Shown here: piece after piece, positions 26,401-32,641 of the stretch
How positions within the stretch are numbered: position 1 is the first letter of the stretch
How the letters are laid out: each line of letters starts with the position of its first letter
Origin: Diphasiastrum complanatum
Taxonomy: Eukaryota; Streptophyta; Lycopodiopsida; Lycopodiales; Lycopodiaceae
Assembly: GCA_029204225.1 (NCBI GenBank)
Contig: MU832007.1
Span: forward strand, 1-64,000
DNA: 64,000 nucleotides
Direction: 5' to 3'
The notes under the pieces: model-generated
Databases searched by the model: none
Told to the model about the DNA's origin: nothing
The model's input: only the letters and a program-made list of their open reading frames with translations
Translations under genes and position numbers: made by a program

Positions 26401-28526
26401 TCATATGCTCACTGGGACACTTGGTCTAGTGAATGAGTGAAACATGTTAGGGTTGACCGGTCAAACATGACACGTGTCACATGCTCACTGGGACACTTGG
26501 TCCAGTGTATGAGTGACACATGTCAGCCTACTCACTTGCCTATGTGTCAGAGTATTGCCAAGTGGCAAGTGTCGACTGTGCATGGAATTGGCCATGTGTC
26601 GACGTTAGGAAAGGTCAGGGTTAAGGGGTGCTTGAGGATTGTACATAAGTGAGCCTAGAGAGAGGCATTCCTCATCATAAGCTATGCAGCAAAGGTTGGG
26701 AGGAGACAAGGCAGCCAGCTCCACCATGTTACATGTGCTCTGATGTTTGTACATGCAGGAAAATCGATAGGAATCGAGATTGCTGATTGCTGCACATGGG
26801 ATAAGCTAGGTTTTAAGTCAAGTTTCAGATGTGGAGTCTGACATCATGTATATTCAGAGAGACGGGATGTTATCGGATTCTGAACAAAGATACACACAGG
26901 CAACACTTACCTCCTTTTGACATCTTTGTTACCAAGGTTATTGAGTGTCATGGTTTTCCCAAGCCTCTCAACCTACTTGAGACATTTGGCATCTTTATCA
27001 CAAATCTTCCCTCATCAATCATCAAATGGTCCATCTATCATGCATATCTTGATCACGTGTGGTACAGCCAAATGGAAGTTAAACTCAACTCAACTTTTGG
27101 TGTTGGATGTGGTAGGGTTCTCAGTCTTGCCGCACTATTTGGATTCAAGACTATCTCATGATCTCAAGTTCATGTTTGGCTATTTTTGAGTCTCATCACA
27201 CCAGCTTACACACCAGCTTACGATAGAGACTGAGCGCTTCCAGGGTTGCACAAGAGAGGAGAGTATTTGTCACCAATGTGCCTTGGGTGAGGTGGACTCA
27301 AAGGAACACTTTATCTTCAAATGTCCTGTCTACTAAGAAATTCGAAGGAGATATTACTTCTTATTCCGGGACACTAATCATGTTGTGCTCTCTCATATCG
27401 TATGTGGACTTACATTGTGTTGCACTCATGGTACGGAAGACGTTCTTACTACGGCAAGACACGTCAGACAGATCAGCGAAATCTATCTCATACAAAAAAT
27501 TTAGATCACATCTCTCTTCTCTAGGAGAGAAGACCGCAGACAGATCTGGACTCAGATGATGGTGATAACTGTGAAGCTCATTTCTTGTAAGGATACTTAC
27601 AGCCTTTTATTCTACTAGTGCAGGCAGTCGAAAAAGTCTCCTGGAAAAAATATGGCAGTCGGTTACCCACGAAAACACTCACTGACCAAATTAAGAATGT
27701 TTCTCTCACAAGGAGAGATTATTCCATCTGAATGAGATGCCTCTTCAAATCACGTGTTTTTTGACTAAAAGAAACGAAGAACGAATTGAAATCTTCTAAA
27801 GCATTCTACGACTGAAAGAAAATAAAGTTTCTGAGAATTTTATGTATGGGGGAATGGCTTTAGATTGACCCTTCTACCAGGCAACAGACTCATTGAGTTA
27901 TGGATCATACTTTACATTATAGCTGTGAAATATTTTTATTGCCCACATTTTTTTACTTTTAGCAGGATTTATTGTCCTATTCCAACTTCTTATCGGATAT
28001 TTTATGGGCCATAATCTGCTTTTCAAACTTTCTATGGACTTCATAATAAATAATCTGTCCGCATATCACTTTCACCAAAGTTTATAGTCTAATATACATT
28101 TGTTCTACTGTCTCATGTTGAACTTTTTGTTTTTTTAATAAAATCCGCCCTCAAATTCCTGAGGAATGCCAACCTTTGCCCGATTCAATGCTCTCCAGGA
28201 ATAAACAGTGAAATTCCCCGCCAATTCTCTACTTAATTTGTAAATGCACGTAGTAATGAAACGGTTGTTCTGTGCCCAATTGGAGTGACATTGAGAAATA
28301 AAGAGCACCTATTTCGACCCGCAATAACAAGTTCCAAATTTGGTAACAATTTGGACAGAGCACGCGCTGTGGATCCTCCCACCCGTCCGGTACCTCCAAC
28401 CACCACCACTCGCTTGTTGCTTCCCAGCTCGCCCCCGCCATTCTCAGCAGCGCAGCGCACCCTTCCCATCCATCTTTTGCAAATGCTGCATGTTGGATTT
28501 TGCAGCTGTACGCTGCATATTCCAAG

Positions 28527-28529
<3 letters not shown>
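345..28529 (-). CDS. Saccharopine dehydrogenase-like oxidoreductase gene (spliced, 3' end outside window)
   Basis: Seen: ten exons on the minus strand at 28309-28529, 14342-14439, 14140-14222, 13804-13930, 13543-13618, 13127-13224, 12881-12965, 11709(or 11722)-11832, 601-652 and 345-409. The first eight join in phase to about 304 codons. Exon 1 holds the Rossmann motif [15 protein letters not shown]; later exons hold [43 protein letters not shown] and [12 protein letters not shown]. This order matches the plant saccharopine dehydrogenase family protein (Arabidopsis At1g50450 type, about 430 residues). Family knowledge: NAD(P)-binding oxidoreductase fold; the true substrate of the plant homologues is not settled. 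Inference: plastid-targeted, because the first 27 residues are basic and end in VRC before AA, like a transit peptide. Odd: introns 1 and 8 are about 13.9 and 11 kb, full of transposons. An exon of about 15-20 codons between 11.7 kb and 652 was not found, exon 601-652 is one base short, and the last 80 or so codons lie beyond position 1. Confidence 0.85.
653..1090. other. Intron sequence without recognised features
   Basis: AT-rich sequence upstream (minus sense) of SDH exon 601-652. No exon, repeat array or transposon domain was recognised. Confidence 0.4.
1090..2150 (-). pseudogene. Degenerate Ty3/gypsy gag-RT remnant
   Basis: On the minus strand a damaged gag zinc knuckle ([12 protein letters not shown], first Cys lost) lies near 1840-1890. 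Downstream of it is a reverse transcriptase piece: [40 protein letters not shown] (1401-1560), then [20 protein letters not shown] (about 1270-1350). The DD of the RT catalytic site survives. The order gag then RT is the normal retrotransposon order; protease, RNase H and integrase were not recognised. Stops and frameshifts make it non-functional. Confidence 0.75.
2150..3293. other. Intron sequence without recognised features
   Basis: Mixed sequence between the gypsy remnant and the LTR of element A. A plus-strand open frame at 2945-3502 runs into the LTR and matches nothing I recognise, so I treat it as chance. Confidence 0.4.
3294..3804 (-). repeat. 3' LTR of chromovirus A
   Basis: A 511-bp segment that on the plus strand begins TGTTAGAACTCC and ends GTTGCTAACA. 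On the minus strand it is preceded directly by a polypurine tract (AAAGGGGGAGGGAA at 3805-3818), the hallmark of a 3' LTR start. It follows the pol and chromodomain reading region of element A. Its internal CACCCCCGTGCACTGGAGC block resembles one in the LTR of element B. No matching 5' LTR was found near 7.5-9 kb, so the assignment rests on the polypurine tract and the termini. Confidence 0.6.
4460..4603 (-). repeat. TRIM 3' LTR
   Basis: 144 bp, TG..CA ends in both senses. It carries the better preserved tRNA-like copy (4489-4561). Confidence 0.9.
4489..4561 (-). promoter_or_regulatory. tRNA-like sequence with pol III A and B boxes in the TRIM LTR
   Basis: On the minus strand the 73 nt open with GGGCGGA and close with TCTGTCC plus A. 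These pair over seven bases with G·U pairs, like an acceptor stem with its discriminator. CAGCTCAGTGGTAGAGC matches the D arm and A box. CTGGG and CCTAG flank GTTTGAAT as a T arm and B box; the other LTR has the consensus GGTTCGAATCC. The anticodon arm is poor (TCCC/GGGA with an 11-nt loop) and no CCA is encoded, so this is not a working tRNA gene. The same module is at 4749-4821. Inference: an internal pol III promoter. Confidence 0.75.
4720..4863 (-). repeat. TRIM 5' LTR
   Basis: 144 bp, same ends as the other LTR and adjacent to the primer-binding site. Its tRNA-like copy (4749-4821) keeps a perfect B box but has lost acceptor-stem pairing. Confidence 0.9.
4749..4821 (-). promoter_or_regulatory. 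Second tRNA-like module in the TRIM 5' LTR
   Basis: Offset by exactly 260 bp from the first copy. The A box reads TAACTCAGTGGTAGAGC and the B box GGGTTCGAATCC. Presence in both LTRs shows that the module belongs to the LTR and is not a later insertion. Confidence 0.72.
4864..6140 (-). pseudogene. Reverse transcriptase and RNase H of chromovirus A
   Basis: The RT fingers/palm piece reads [20 protein letters not shown] and [20 protein letters not shown] (5766-6068). RNase H follows: [20 protein letters not shown] and [20 protein letters not shown] (5166-5405), then [20 protein letters not shown] and [20 protein letters not shown] (4880-5127). The reading frame is broken several times. It stops at the TRIM target site, just where the integrase zinc-finger domain would begin. 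Confidence 0.8.
6159..6728 (-). pseudogene. Retroviral-type aspartic protease region of chromovirus A
   Basis: An open frame of 189 codons contains [20 protein letters not shown], the DxG-type protease active-site region of Ty3/gypsy elements. The second half ([27 protein letters not shown]) matches the linker before RT seen in element B, but the GKEWF box is damaged. It ends at a stop before the RT region. Non-functional by context. Confidence 0.75.
6725..7507 (-). pseudogene. gag of chromovirus A (frameshifted)
   Basis: The frame beginning at 7507 reads [20 protein letters not shown] then [14 protein letters not shown]. It continues in other frames as [40 protein letters not shown] and [20 protein letters not shown]. 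The WLD..HF..HDL and WWQDLKE pattern is the Ty3/gypsy gag core shared with element B (21558-22088). At least two frameshifts are present, and no intact CCHC knuckle was seen. Confidence 0.8.
7508..8650 (-). other. Probable 5' leader of chromovirus A; LTR not recognised
   Basis: Non-coding sequence upstream of gag A. 8330-8620 is AT-rich with many AAAGTT and AACTTT words in both orientations, similar in style to the leader of element B (about 22300-22450). No primer-binding site and no copy of the 3294-3804 LTR was found. Confidence 0.4.
8651..9736. other. Intron sequence without recognised genes
   Basis: 8690-8900 contains a GC-rich patch with GTACGGACAGG and GTCCGTACGACTGTACG words that could be a decayed DNA-transposon end. 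8900-9736 shows no recognised exon or element. Confidence 0.35.
9737..9820. repeat. Exact 42-bp tandem duplication
   Basis: Two consecutive identical 42-bp units, 9737-9778 and 9779-9820, each starting CACAATCCAGGTAGG and ending AAGTAGGAGTG. No mismatch, so recent. Confidence 0.95.
9911..9962. repeat. (AG)n microsatellite
   Basis: About 26 AG dinucleotides with one CG interruption. Confidence 0.95.
10300..11330 (-). mobile_element. LINE 3' part (end of ORF2)
   Basis: Minus-strand frames carry the C-terminal half of a non-LTR retrotransposon ORF2. Pieces are [20 protein letters not shown] (about 11000-11090), [20 protein letters not shown] (10830-10910) and a terminal Cys/His module, [20 protein letters not shown] then [20 protein letters not shown] (10500-10640). 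The C-x2-C..H..C pattern is the zf-RVT-type end of plant LINE ORF2. The same module lies on the plus strand at 27240-27400, so both are one family. Frameshifts throughout; RT core and endonuclease absent here. Confidence 0.8.
11709..14439 (-). CDS. SDH-like gene, exons 2-8 block
   Basis: Seven exons with consensus splice sites and compatible phases: 14342-14439 ([12 protein letters not shown]), 14140-14222 ([20 protein letters not shown]), 13804-13930 ([20 protein letters not shown]), 13543-13618 ([10 protein letters not shown]), 13127-13224 ([19 protein letters not shown]), 12881-12965 ([14 protein letters not shown]) and 11709-11832 ([20 protein letters not shown]). The introns between them are short (119-318 bp) except the last (11833-12880). 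The 3' end of exon 8 is uncertain: donors at 11708 (GTTAGT, phase 0) and 11721 (GTTTGC, phase 2) both fit. No stop or frameshift was found in this block. Confidence 0.87.
15241..15528 (+). pseudogene. LINE ORF1 C-terminal part
   Basis: A 95-codon frame reads [20 protein letters not shown] and ends [12 protein letters not shown] homologous piece on the minus strand near 37.3-37.5 kb (KSLNIRVRGYPN, TTWRAKWDNGILFLKFKSTD) supports a LINE ORF1 origin. Upstream codons of the same domain are in another frame, so it is disrupted. Confidence 0.65.
15602..16334 (+). pseudogene. LINE ORF2 endonuclease domain (broken)
   Basis: The frame at 15602-16165 includes [33 protein letters not shown] and [15 protein letters not shown], diagnostic of an exo-endo-phosphatase fold endonuclease. 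The next frame (16038 on) gives [20 protein letters not shown] and [18 protein letters not shown], its C-terminal end. It is truncated by the LTR of chromovirus B at 16335. Confidence 0.75.
16335..16686 (-). repeat. 3' LTR of chromovirus B
   Basis: 352 bp that on the plus strand begins TGTTGCATCTCC and ends GGTACATAACA. It is followed at 16687-16698 by a C-rich tract, which on the minus strand is the polypurine tract before the LTR. It shares a CACCCCCATGCACTAGAGC block with the LTR of element A. It abuts LINE 1 exactly. No second LTR copy was recognised near 22-23 kb, so a target duplication could not be checked. Confidence 0.55.
16852..17601. mobile_element. Small hAT-like non-autonomous transposon inside chromovirus B
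   Basis: The 750-bp segment is bracketed by an 8-bp target duplication ATCCTTTC (16844-16851 and 17602-17609), the size made by hAT transposases. Its ends are CAATGTTTG and, read inwards from the other side, CAATGTTGTG: short imperfect inverted repeats. Subterminal TTCGAACCG, GAATCGG and CGATTCG words repeat near both ends. Removing it rejoins the chromodomain region (LVPNEPERI from the right, then DTRCHQLRN from the left). It encodes nothing but carries (CA)n and (CT)n tracts. Confidence 0.75.
17082..17405. repeat. (CA)n and (CT)n microsatellite block
   Basis: 17082-17252 is interrupted (CA)n with TTTGTCAAACA spacers repeated several times. 17267-17403 is (CT)n broken by GCGCGAAACTG-type spacers. 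The apparent His-Thr, Ser-Leu and Arg-Glu repeat peptides here are simple-sequence artefacts. Confidence 0.95.
17767..18980 (-). pseudogene. Integrase of chromovirus B
   Basis: The zinc-finger part reads [20 protein letters not shown] and [20 protein letters not shown]. The catalytic core has [20 protein letters not shown] (first Asp) and [20 protein letters not shown] (second Asp). A stop after HPETDG at 18214 breaks the frame, and [20 protein letters not shown] continues in the next. The C-terminal part [20 protein letters not shown] matches the piece kept in element A at 4418. Confidence 0.85.
18980..19398 (-). pseudogene. RNase H domain of chromovirus B
   Basis: Reads [60 protein letters not shown] and [20 protein letters not shown], then [20 protein letters not shown] in another frame. 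The TDA and TDH motifs hold two acidic RNase H residues. This is the standard Ty3/gypsy RNase H between RT and integrase. Confidence 0.85.
19400..20762 (-). pseudogene. Reverse transcriptase of chromovirus B
   Basis: The frame 20762-19947 reads [71 protein letters not shown] and [16 protein letters not shown], the fingers and palm of a Ty3/gypsy RT. After a stop at about 19947 the homology continues with [20 protein letters not shown], keeping the catalytic DD, then [20 protein letters not shown] (19395-19622). In-frame stops show inactivation. Confidence 0.85.
20778..22088 (-). pseudogene. gag-protease of chromovirus B
   Basis: Gag core: [60 protein letters not shown], then after a frame change [20 protein letters not shown]. 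The zinc knuckle is degenerate ([15 protein letters not shown], outer Cys residues lost). Protease follows with [20 protein letters not shown]. The change of frame near 21550 separates the two gag halves. Confidence 0.82.
22089..23085. other. 5' leader of chromovirus B and junction back to LINE 1
   Basis: Non-coding sequence upstream of gag B, with C-rich runs at 22549-22562 and 22646-22670 and AT-rich AACTTT words. The 5' LTR and primer-binding site were not recognised. LINE-like coding begins again near 23.1 kb. Confidence 0.4.
23090..23860 (+). pseudogene. LINE 1 continued: start of ORF2 reverse transcriptase
   Basis: The frame 23090-23758 reads [60 protein letters not shown] and [18 protein letters not shown]. 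This is the upstream and N-terminal RT region of plant LINEs (NYRTI..S). Reading on in another frame gives [20 protein letters not shown] to about 23855. It matches the element interrupted at 16334 in family and order. Confidence 0.78.
24080..26110 (+). mobile_element. LINE 2, degenerate ORF2 (endonuclease end and RT)
   Basis: The frame at 24078 gives [20 protein letters not shown], the same endonuclease C-terminus as LINE 1 ([13 protein letters not shown]). RT pieces follow: [14 protein letters not shown] (24951), a damaged AFDSVP region (about 25265) and [20 protein letters not shown] (about 25560), where the catalytic YADD is changed to YANY. Then come [13 protein letters not shown] and [15 protein letters not shown] (25680-26009). 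Many stops. It lies in SDH intron 1. Confidence 0.75.
26160..26830. mobile_element. LTR-like insertion within LINE 2
   Basis: LINE 2 coding homology stops near 26.1 kb and resumes near 26.84 kb; the roughly 670 bp between have no coding match. The block has an enhancer-like tandem duplication (26377-26526) followed by a leader-like tract, consistent with a solo LTR. Clear TG..CA ends or a target duplication could not be fixed by eye. Confidence 0.4.
26377..26526. promoter_or_regulatory. 75-bp tandem duplication with palindromic W-box and G-box
   Basis: Units at 26377-26451 and 26452-26526. Each has a 12-bp palindrome, TTGACTAGTCAA (26378-26389) or TTGACCGGTCAA (26453-26464), made of two inverted W-box cores (TTGAC). 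Three or four bases later comes the 10-bp palindrome GACACGTGTC (26393-26402, 26469-26478), a G-box. Then a shared ATGCTCACTGGGACACTTGG block. Known: W-boxes bind WRKY factors and G-boxes bind bZIP or bHLH factors. Inference: an LTR enhancer. Confidence 0.6.
26840..27570 (+). pseudogene. LINE 2 ORF2 C-terminus
   Basis: Plus-strand pieces [20 protein letters not shown] and [20 protein letters not shown] (26900-27080). The terminal Cys/His module [20 protein letters not shown] and [15 protein letters not shown] follows at 27265-27380. The module is nearly the same as the minus-strand one at 10.5-10.6 kb. Frames shift several times. Confidence 0.78.
27570..28300. other. SDH intron 1, proximal part, no recognised features
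   Basis: AT-rich sequence between LINE 2 and exon 1 of the SDH-like gene. No element, repeat array or exon recognised. Confidence 0.4.
28309..28529 (-). CDS. SDH-like gene, exon 1 (start codon, transit peptide, Rossmann motif)
   Basis: The ATG at 28529-28527 opens 73 codons plus two bases, ending AAT AG before a GTGCTC donor at 28308. The first 27 residues are rich in Cys, Arg and Ser; GGTGRVGG follows at residues 45-52 and IAGRN closes the exon. This start is chosen because the bases just upstream are a (GA)n tract. The frame also stays open upstream through that tract, as an Arg-Glu repeat, to an ATG at 28655, so a longer N-terminus cannot be excluded. The next exon completes the codon as Arg and continues [11 protein letters not shown], as in relatives. 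Confidence 0.85.

Positions 28530-28568
<39 letters not shown>
28530..28568. repeat. (CT)n/(GA)n microsatellite in the SDH 5' leader
   Basis: About 19 CT dinucleotides on the plus strand end directly at the proposed ATG of the SDH-like gene. GA/CT tracts are common in plant 5' leaders. In the gene frame the tract reads as alternating Arg-Glu without a stop. Confidence 0.9.
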
Positions 28569-28569
<1 letters not shown>

Positions 28570-28570
<1 letters not shown>

Positions 28571-29220
28571 TTTCAAATAAGGCTGGCCAACGAATGTGCG
28601 ACGATGATGAAAAAGAGGCTCTAAGCTGCGCCACATCTTCGAGGCAGCCCCTCATATAAAAAGATCCCCACTTTGTTGAAGTAGCATGCTTTTGAGGCTA
28701 CACTAAGGGCAAGTCATCCATTCCTTGGTTCATCGTCATGTCTAGAGACTAGAACTCAAGCTTTGGCCTTTGATGACGTCGTGCACCTTGGAGCTAGGTG
28801 ACAGTGGTCTTGATGTAAGGCATATGTGACAGTTTTCGGTTGGTTGTGGCTGCCTTTAAAGGTTGGATGCCTTTGAAGATAGGCCTTTGGATGCCTTCCT
28901 AGTTGGTACCGTGTGTTGTTATCACTTTGTCACTATTAATTTTGATCATAGCTTCATGTCTCTAGCGAAATTGCTTATCCCAAACATAAGACATAGTTGT
29001 GTTATATTATTGGTTATAAGCTTTTCAAGAGGTGTCCAAAAACTCAAAGAAAAAACTCAATCATGGTAGCATTTGTGGTAGTAGTTGGGAAACTTTGAGA
29101 AGGATCAAATCTAGGAAGCAAGATATGGAATCATCAAGGAATGTGAGGAAATAATTCAAGAAACTTGTGGTAGCCACTGCCCCAAAAGAGGAGCTAAGTG
29201 CGTGATTGAAACAAACCAAA
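28570..29220. other. Upstream region of the SDH-like gene
   Basis: The 5' leader and promoter of the minus-strand SDH-like gene should lie here. No TATA box or other element was convincing, and no transposon was recognised. Confidence 0.3.
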
Positions 29221-29224
29221 AGAA

Positions 29225-29359
29225 ATATGTGAAGAATCGAGATATGTAGGGAGGGGATCGCATATTCATAGTGGTAGATACATGACCAAGATATGTGAAG
29301 GATCTAGATATGTAGGGATGGAATCACATATTCATAGTGGTAGATAGCATGACCAAGAT
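29225..29359. repeat. Tandem duplication, about 66-bp period
   Basis: Two consecutive units (29225-29290 and 29291-29359) share ATATGTGAAG, GATATGTAGGGA and CATATTCATAGTGGTAGATA. They differ by a few bases and a small indel. Confidence 0.8.
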
Positions 29360-29379
29360 ATTTAATTTATCCCACAAAG

Positions 29380-29900
29380 ACTATTGTTTCTCAGATCATG
29401 TATCGGTTTATGTAGAGTGCTTCCAAGCTACAATATGGATTGCTTCATAAGATAGTCAACAATATAAATGTCATACTTATGAGCACATTTTGGTGATAAT
29501 TCTTTTCCTAGCTAGGCTTTAAGCTATCACATGGCCCTTCCTACCGTCCACAAACGAATGGTCAATCTTTAAGGTTCTCTATAACAATATTCGAAGCACT
29601 TAGTTTTGATAAGTAGAAAAATTGAGGTAAATGGTTAAGCCTAGTCATAAAATGTTACAATACCGTATAGCATTTTATTTATAGGTATGAGTCTATGTGA
29701 AGTATTGGGCGGATACTTATGTTGACTAACCATATCCGCATTGGATAGGAAGATCTAGACTCAAAGAATAAAAGAGGACATTGACGGGATGTAGAAAAAA
29801 GTACTTGTAGCCTTCCATGACAAGTGTTGACAAGTGTTGGAACTCAACACGAAAGCTACACAATGAGTTTTGATACACAAATCTAGCTCACAAACTCTAT
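29380..29900 (+). pseudogene. Ty3/gypsy integrase remnant
   Basis: Plus strand near 29510-29570 reads GFKLSHGPSYRPQTNGQS, the integrase core signature (compare S.AYHPQTDGQ). About 120 bp later, PYSILFIGMSLCEVLGG resembles the PFE.LYG segment that follows it in gypsy integrases. No open frame longer than this and many stops. Confidence 0.6.
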
Positions 29901-30252
29901 GGACCATTTTAGGTTTTGAGACGGGAAAATCAGCTTATGAATTGGAACCTCAAGCATCAAGATAATTTTTCAATACATTTTATCTCTCCAATCTCAAGGA
30001 GCGCACAACATCAGTTGTACAAGTTACACTATACCTACCACTTATTAGGAAGCTAGTTGAATCGAATATACACTTGAGCGCAAGTCAGTGGTGACCCCAA
30101 AAAAACCTTCACAACACGATGATCATGGAGAGTTGAACCAAAGAGAATGAGGTACACAACAAAGATGTCTTGTGGGCAACCAAAGTATTACTACTAGAGT
30201 TTCCATTTTTTTAACCCAACATAATGTAGAGAATAGTTAGCCCTCAGTCCAA

Positions 30253-31085
30253 AGCTTGTCATAAAAAAGTGTTCGTGCGCAGCGAAATGAGATATTATGA
30301 CTCTTTCCCTAAGTATGACTACGCCTATCAGAGACGAACAGGGCATTAGTGATAGAAATCACGGCCGTTCGGATTACGTAGCCAAACGCTAATTGAACAC
30401 TAGAAAAATAACCTTTCACGAACATCTAGACAAATTATTTGTCGCGAATGATTCGCGAAGAGAGAGAAATAGCTCGACTGATAATTAGTCGCGAATCATT
30501 TGCGAAGAGAGAGACTAATTACCAAATTGAACAACTGGAAAAGTCAGACATAATGAAATCAAGCATAGTAATACTGACACAAATTTGAATGCAGAACAAA
30601 GAGCTGTTATCAGATTAAGTATATCAAATATACATGTCAATAATGCGGTAGAGCACAAGACAATAGCGGATAAAACCGCGTGCTCTACAAAGCTAATTCA
30701 ATTTGTAAAGGAATGAAACCTTATTACTGACGATAAAGAATCAATGCACAAGGCATCTACTTCGTCTATCTCTGATAAGCTTCCGATGCTAAATTTACAC
30801 ACACTTGATCTTCAATCTCTTAATCAACGATCAAGTTGAATACGCAAATGGTATTCAATATATATACATATTGTTACAAGTGTGCAGATGAAGAAAGTAC
30901 AAAGTGGATGTGTTGTCTGTAGGAGATCGTGGGTGGCTGCAATCGTTGTCAAGTCTGTTAGCGCAGTTTCATGGGGCGAGTGTGAAGAGGCCGCAACGTC
31001 AGCCTTCGTTGAAATGAACGTTGGTGAAGATGCGAAAAATGCGACAAAAACAAATAGGAAAAGATTTTCCTTATTACAGTCAACA
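30253..31085 (-). repeat. Probable copia LTR (element F)
   Basis: On the minus strand the segment opens TGTTGACTGTAATAAGGAAA at 31085, abruptly ending the copia E gag homology. It has a TATATATAC-rich promoter-like region (30858-30870) and runs to about 30253 (TTTTTTATGACA end). Also present are two GTCGCGAAT..GCGAAGAGAGAGA repeats (30440-30515). The outer end and a primer-binding site are not clear. Confidence 0.4.
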
Positions 31086-32641
31086 CTCTAGAAGTAGACT
31101 TGGATTCATAAAGCTTCTTCAATGAATCCCAAGCATCCATAGATGAAGTACACTTACCAACTTCCTTGAGAAGCTCATTGGTAACATTCATCTTGATAAT
31201 GTGTAGAGCCCTTTTGGCCCTCTTATCATACCTCATTTTTTCTTGTTGTGTTGTTGGTCTCTCCTCCAAACCTACAGCAATATCCAAAACATCATTCATC
31301 TCAAGAAGTGATTCCATCCTCACTTTCCACAATGAATAGTTACTTGAGGTAAGCCTATCATTGGCTTCCAGCATGACTCCACTTGATGTTGCCATGTAGC
31401 AATGACCTGATCTTCTTTTTCAACTCGTTTCAATACACAAAGAACTCCTTTGAACAACAACAAATGTTTTCAAAAGAAATCACAAAGATTTGAAACTATC
31501 TCAAAAATTCTCTTCTAGCACTTATACCAAGCAAATCAACACATAAAATCATGAAATCTTGATCAACCTATGATCTATCCTCAATATAATGACTTTTGCC
31601 ACTTCCTAAGATTGAAACACTTTCAAATGAAGTATAGAAATCTCACTATCTAGAGATCCAATCAAAATTATGGTTTTGACAAAATCACAAAAAATTGATT
31701 ACTCCAAATCTACATGCAAATGCTGAAAATTTGATATGCAATCTATTAGCCACCACTTAGGCTAATCCAATGATCCAAAAATCGGCCAAATCTAGTATGT
31801 GAACTCAAAAATAGGAACTAATTAGGTTTATGAACCTATATAGGATTTTGATCTACAAAAAATCCAATCTACAAAAGCAAAAAAATTTGACTTTGGTGTA
31901 GAATCCTCTCTAGCATGCTCTAGCCTTGATAACTTCACCAAATCATTGATAGATATGATTTCTTCTTTCATAACCTGAAACACAAGCTTTGATACCATGT
32001 AAAGGATTTCAGATCAATGATGATCCAATCCACTAAAAGATCTTGGGTTACAAAAGAAGCTACTCTACCAATCTCACCAATGTAGAAAAATCAGCATCTA
32101 CACACAAAATGAGATGCAAACTCTAGTAGAACTTGATCAAACATGAATCAAAAGATAAATTACTGTTTCCGTTCATAAAAAACCAGCAAGCTATTGTATT
32201 TCACACGTGTGAATCCAAAAATAACAAATATAGATCATTCTACACATAGAATTGCATGCAATCACAAGTATAGTGTACCAATGGATAGTAGAACCCAAGA
32301 AAACCATGTATAAGCATGAAATGAGATAGAGAAGAGAGAGATATGTCTCTCCATGAGTTAATCCTTTTATAACAAGTCCAAACCCTATTTGGATACTTGG
32401 CTTTCCCACCAAAATGCAAACCCTACTATTTCTGGGTCTAGATTCAAAGTACCCAACATTCAAATTTGAATCTACTCAAACTCGACTTATAACTTTCTCA
32501 CATTTCAAAAAGTGTCTATTCAAATGAGATTTAGACTAATGAACTTTGAAAAGTCAAACTCTAAGTCTAAAACAAAGTTAGCCTCAATTTTCCAGATATG
32601 AAAATGTAGCAAATATAATCAAACTAGTTGAATCTTTCACA
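31086..32641 (-). mobile_element. Ty1/copia element E, 5' end only
   Basis: Minus strand: LTR (32641-31998), primer-binding site TGGTATCAAAGC (31997-31986) directly after it, a 590-bp leader, then gag from ATG 31395. Gag reads LTSSNYSLWKVRMESLLEMN and KRAKRALHIIKMNVTNELLK (UBN2-type copia gag) and stops abruptly at 31086, where another LTR-like sequence begins. No pol. Outside the LTR at 32642 lies copia C integrase, so E was inserted into C. Confidence 0.75.
31998..32641 (-). repeat. 5' LTR of copia E
   Basis: 644 bp, plus-strand ends TGTAAAGGATTTC and AATCTTTCACA. Bounded on one side by the primer-binding site (31986-31997, plus-strand GCTTTGATACCA). Contains a 14-bp palindrome TTCACACGTGTGAA at 32200-32213. 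Confidence 0.72.
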
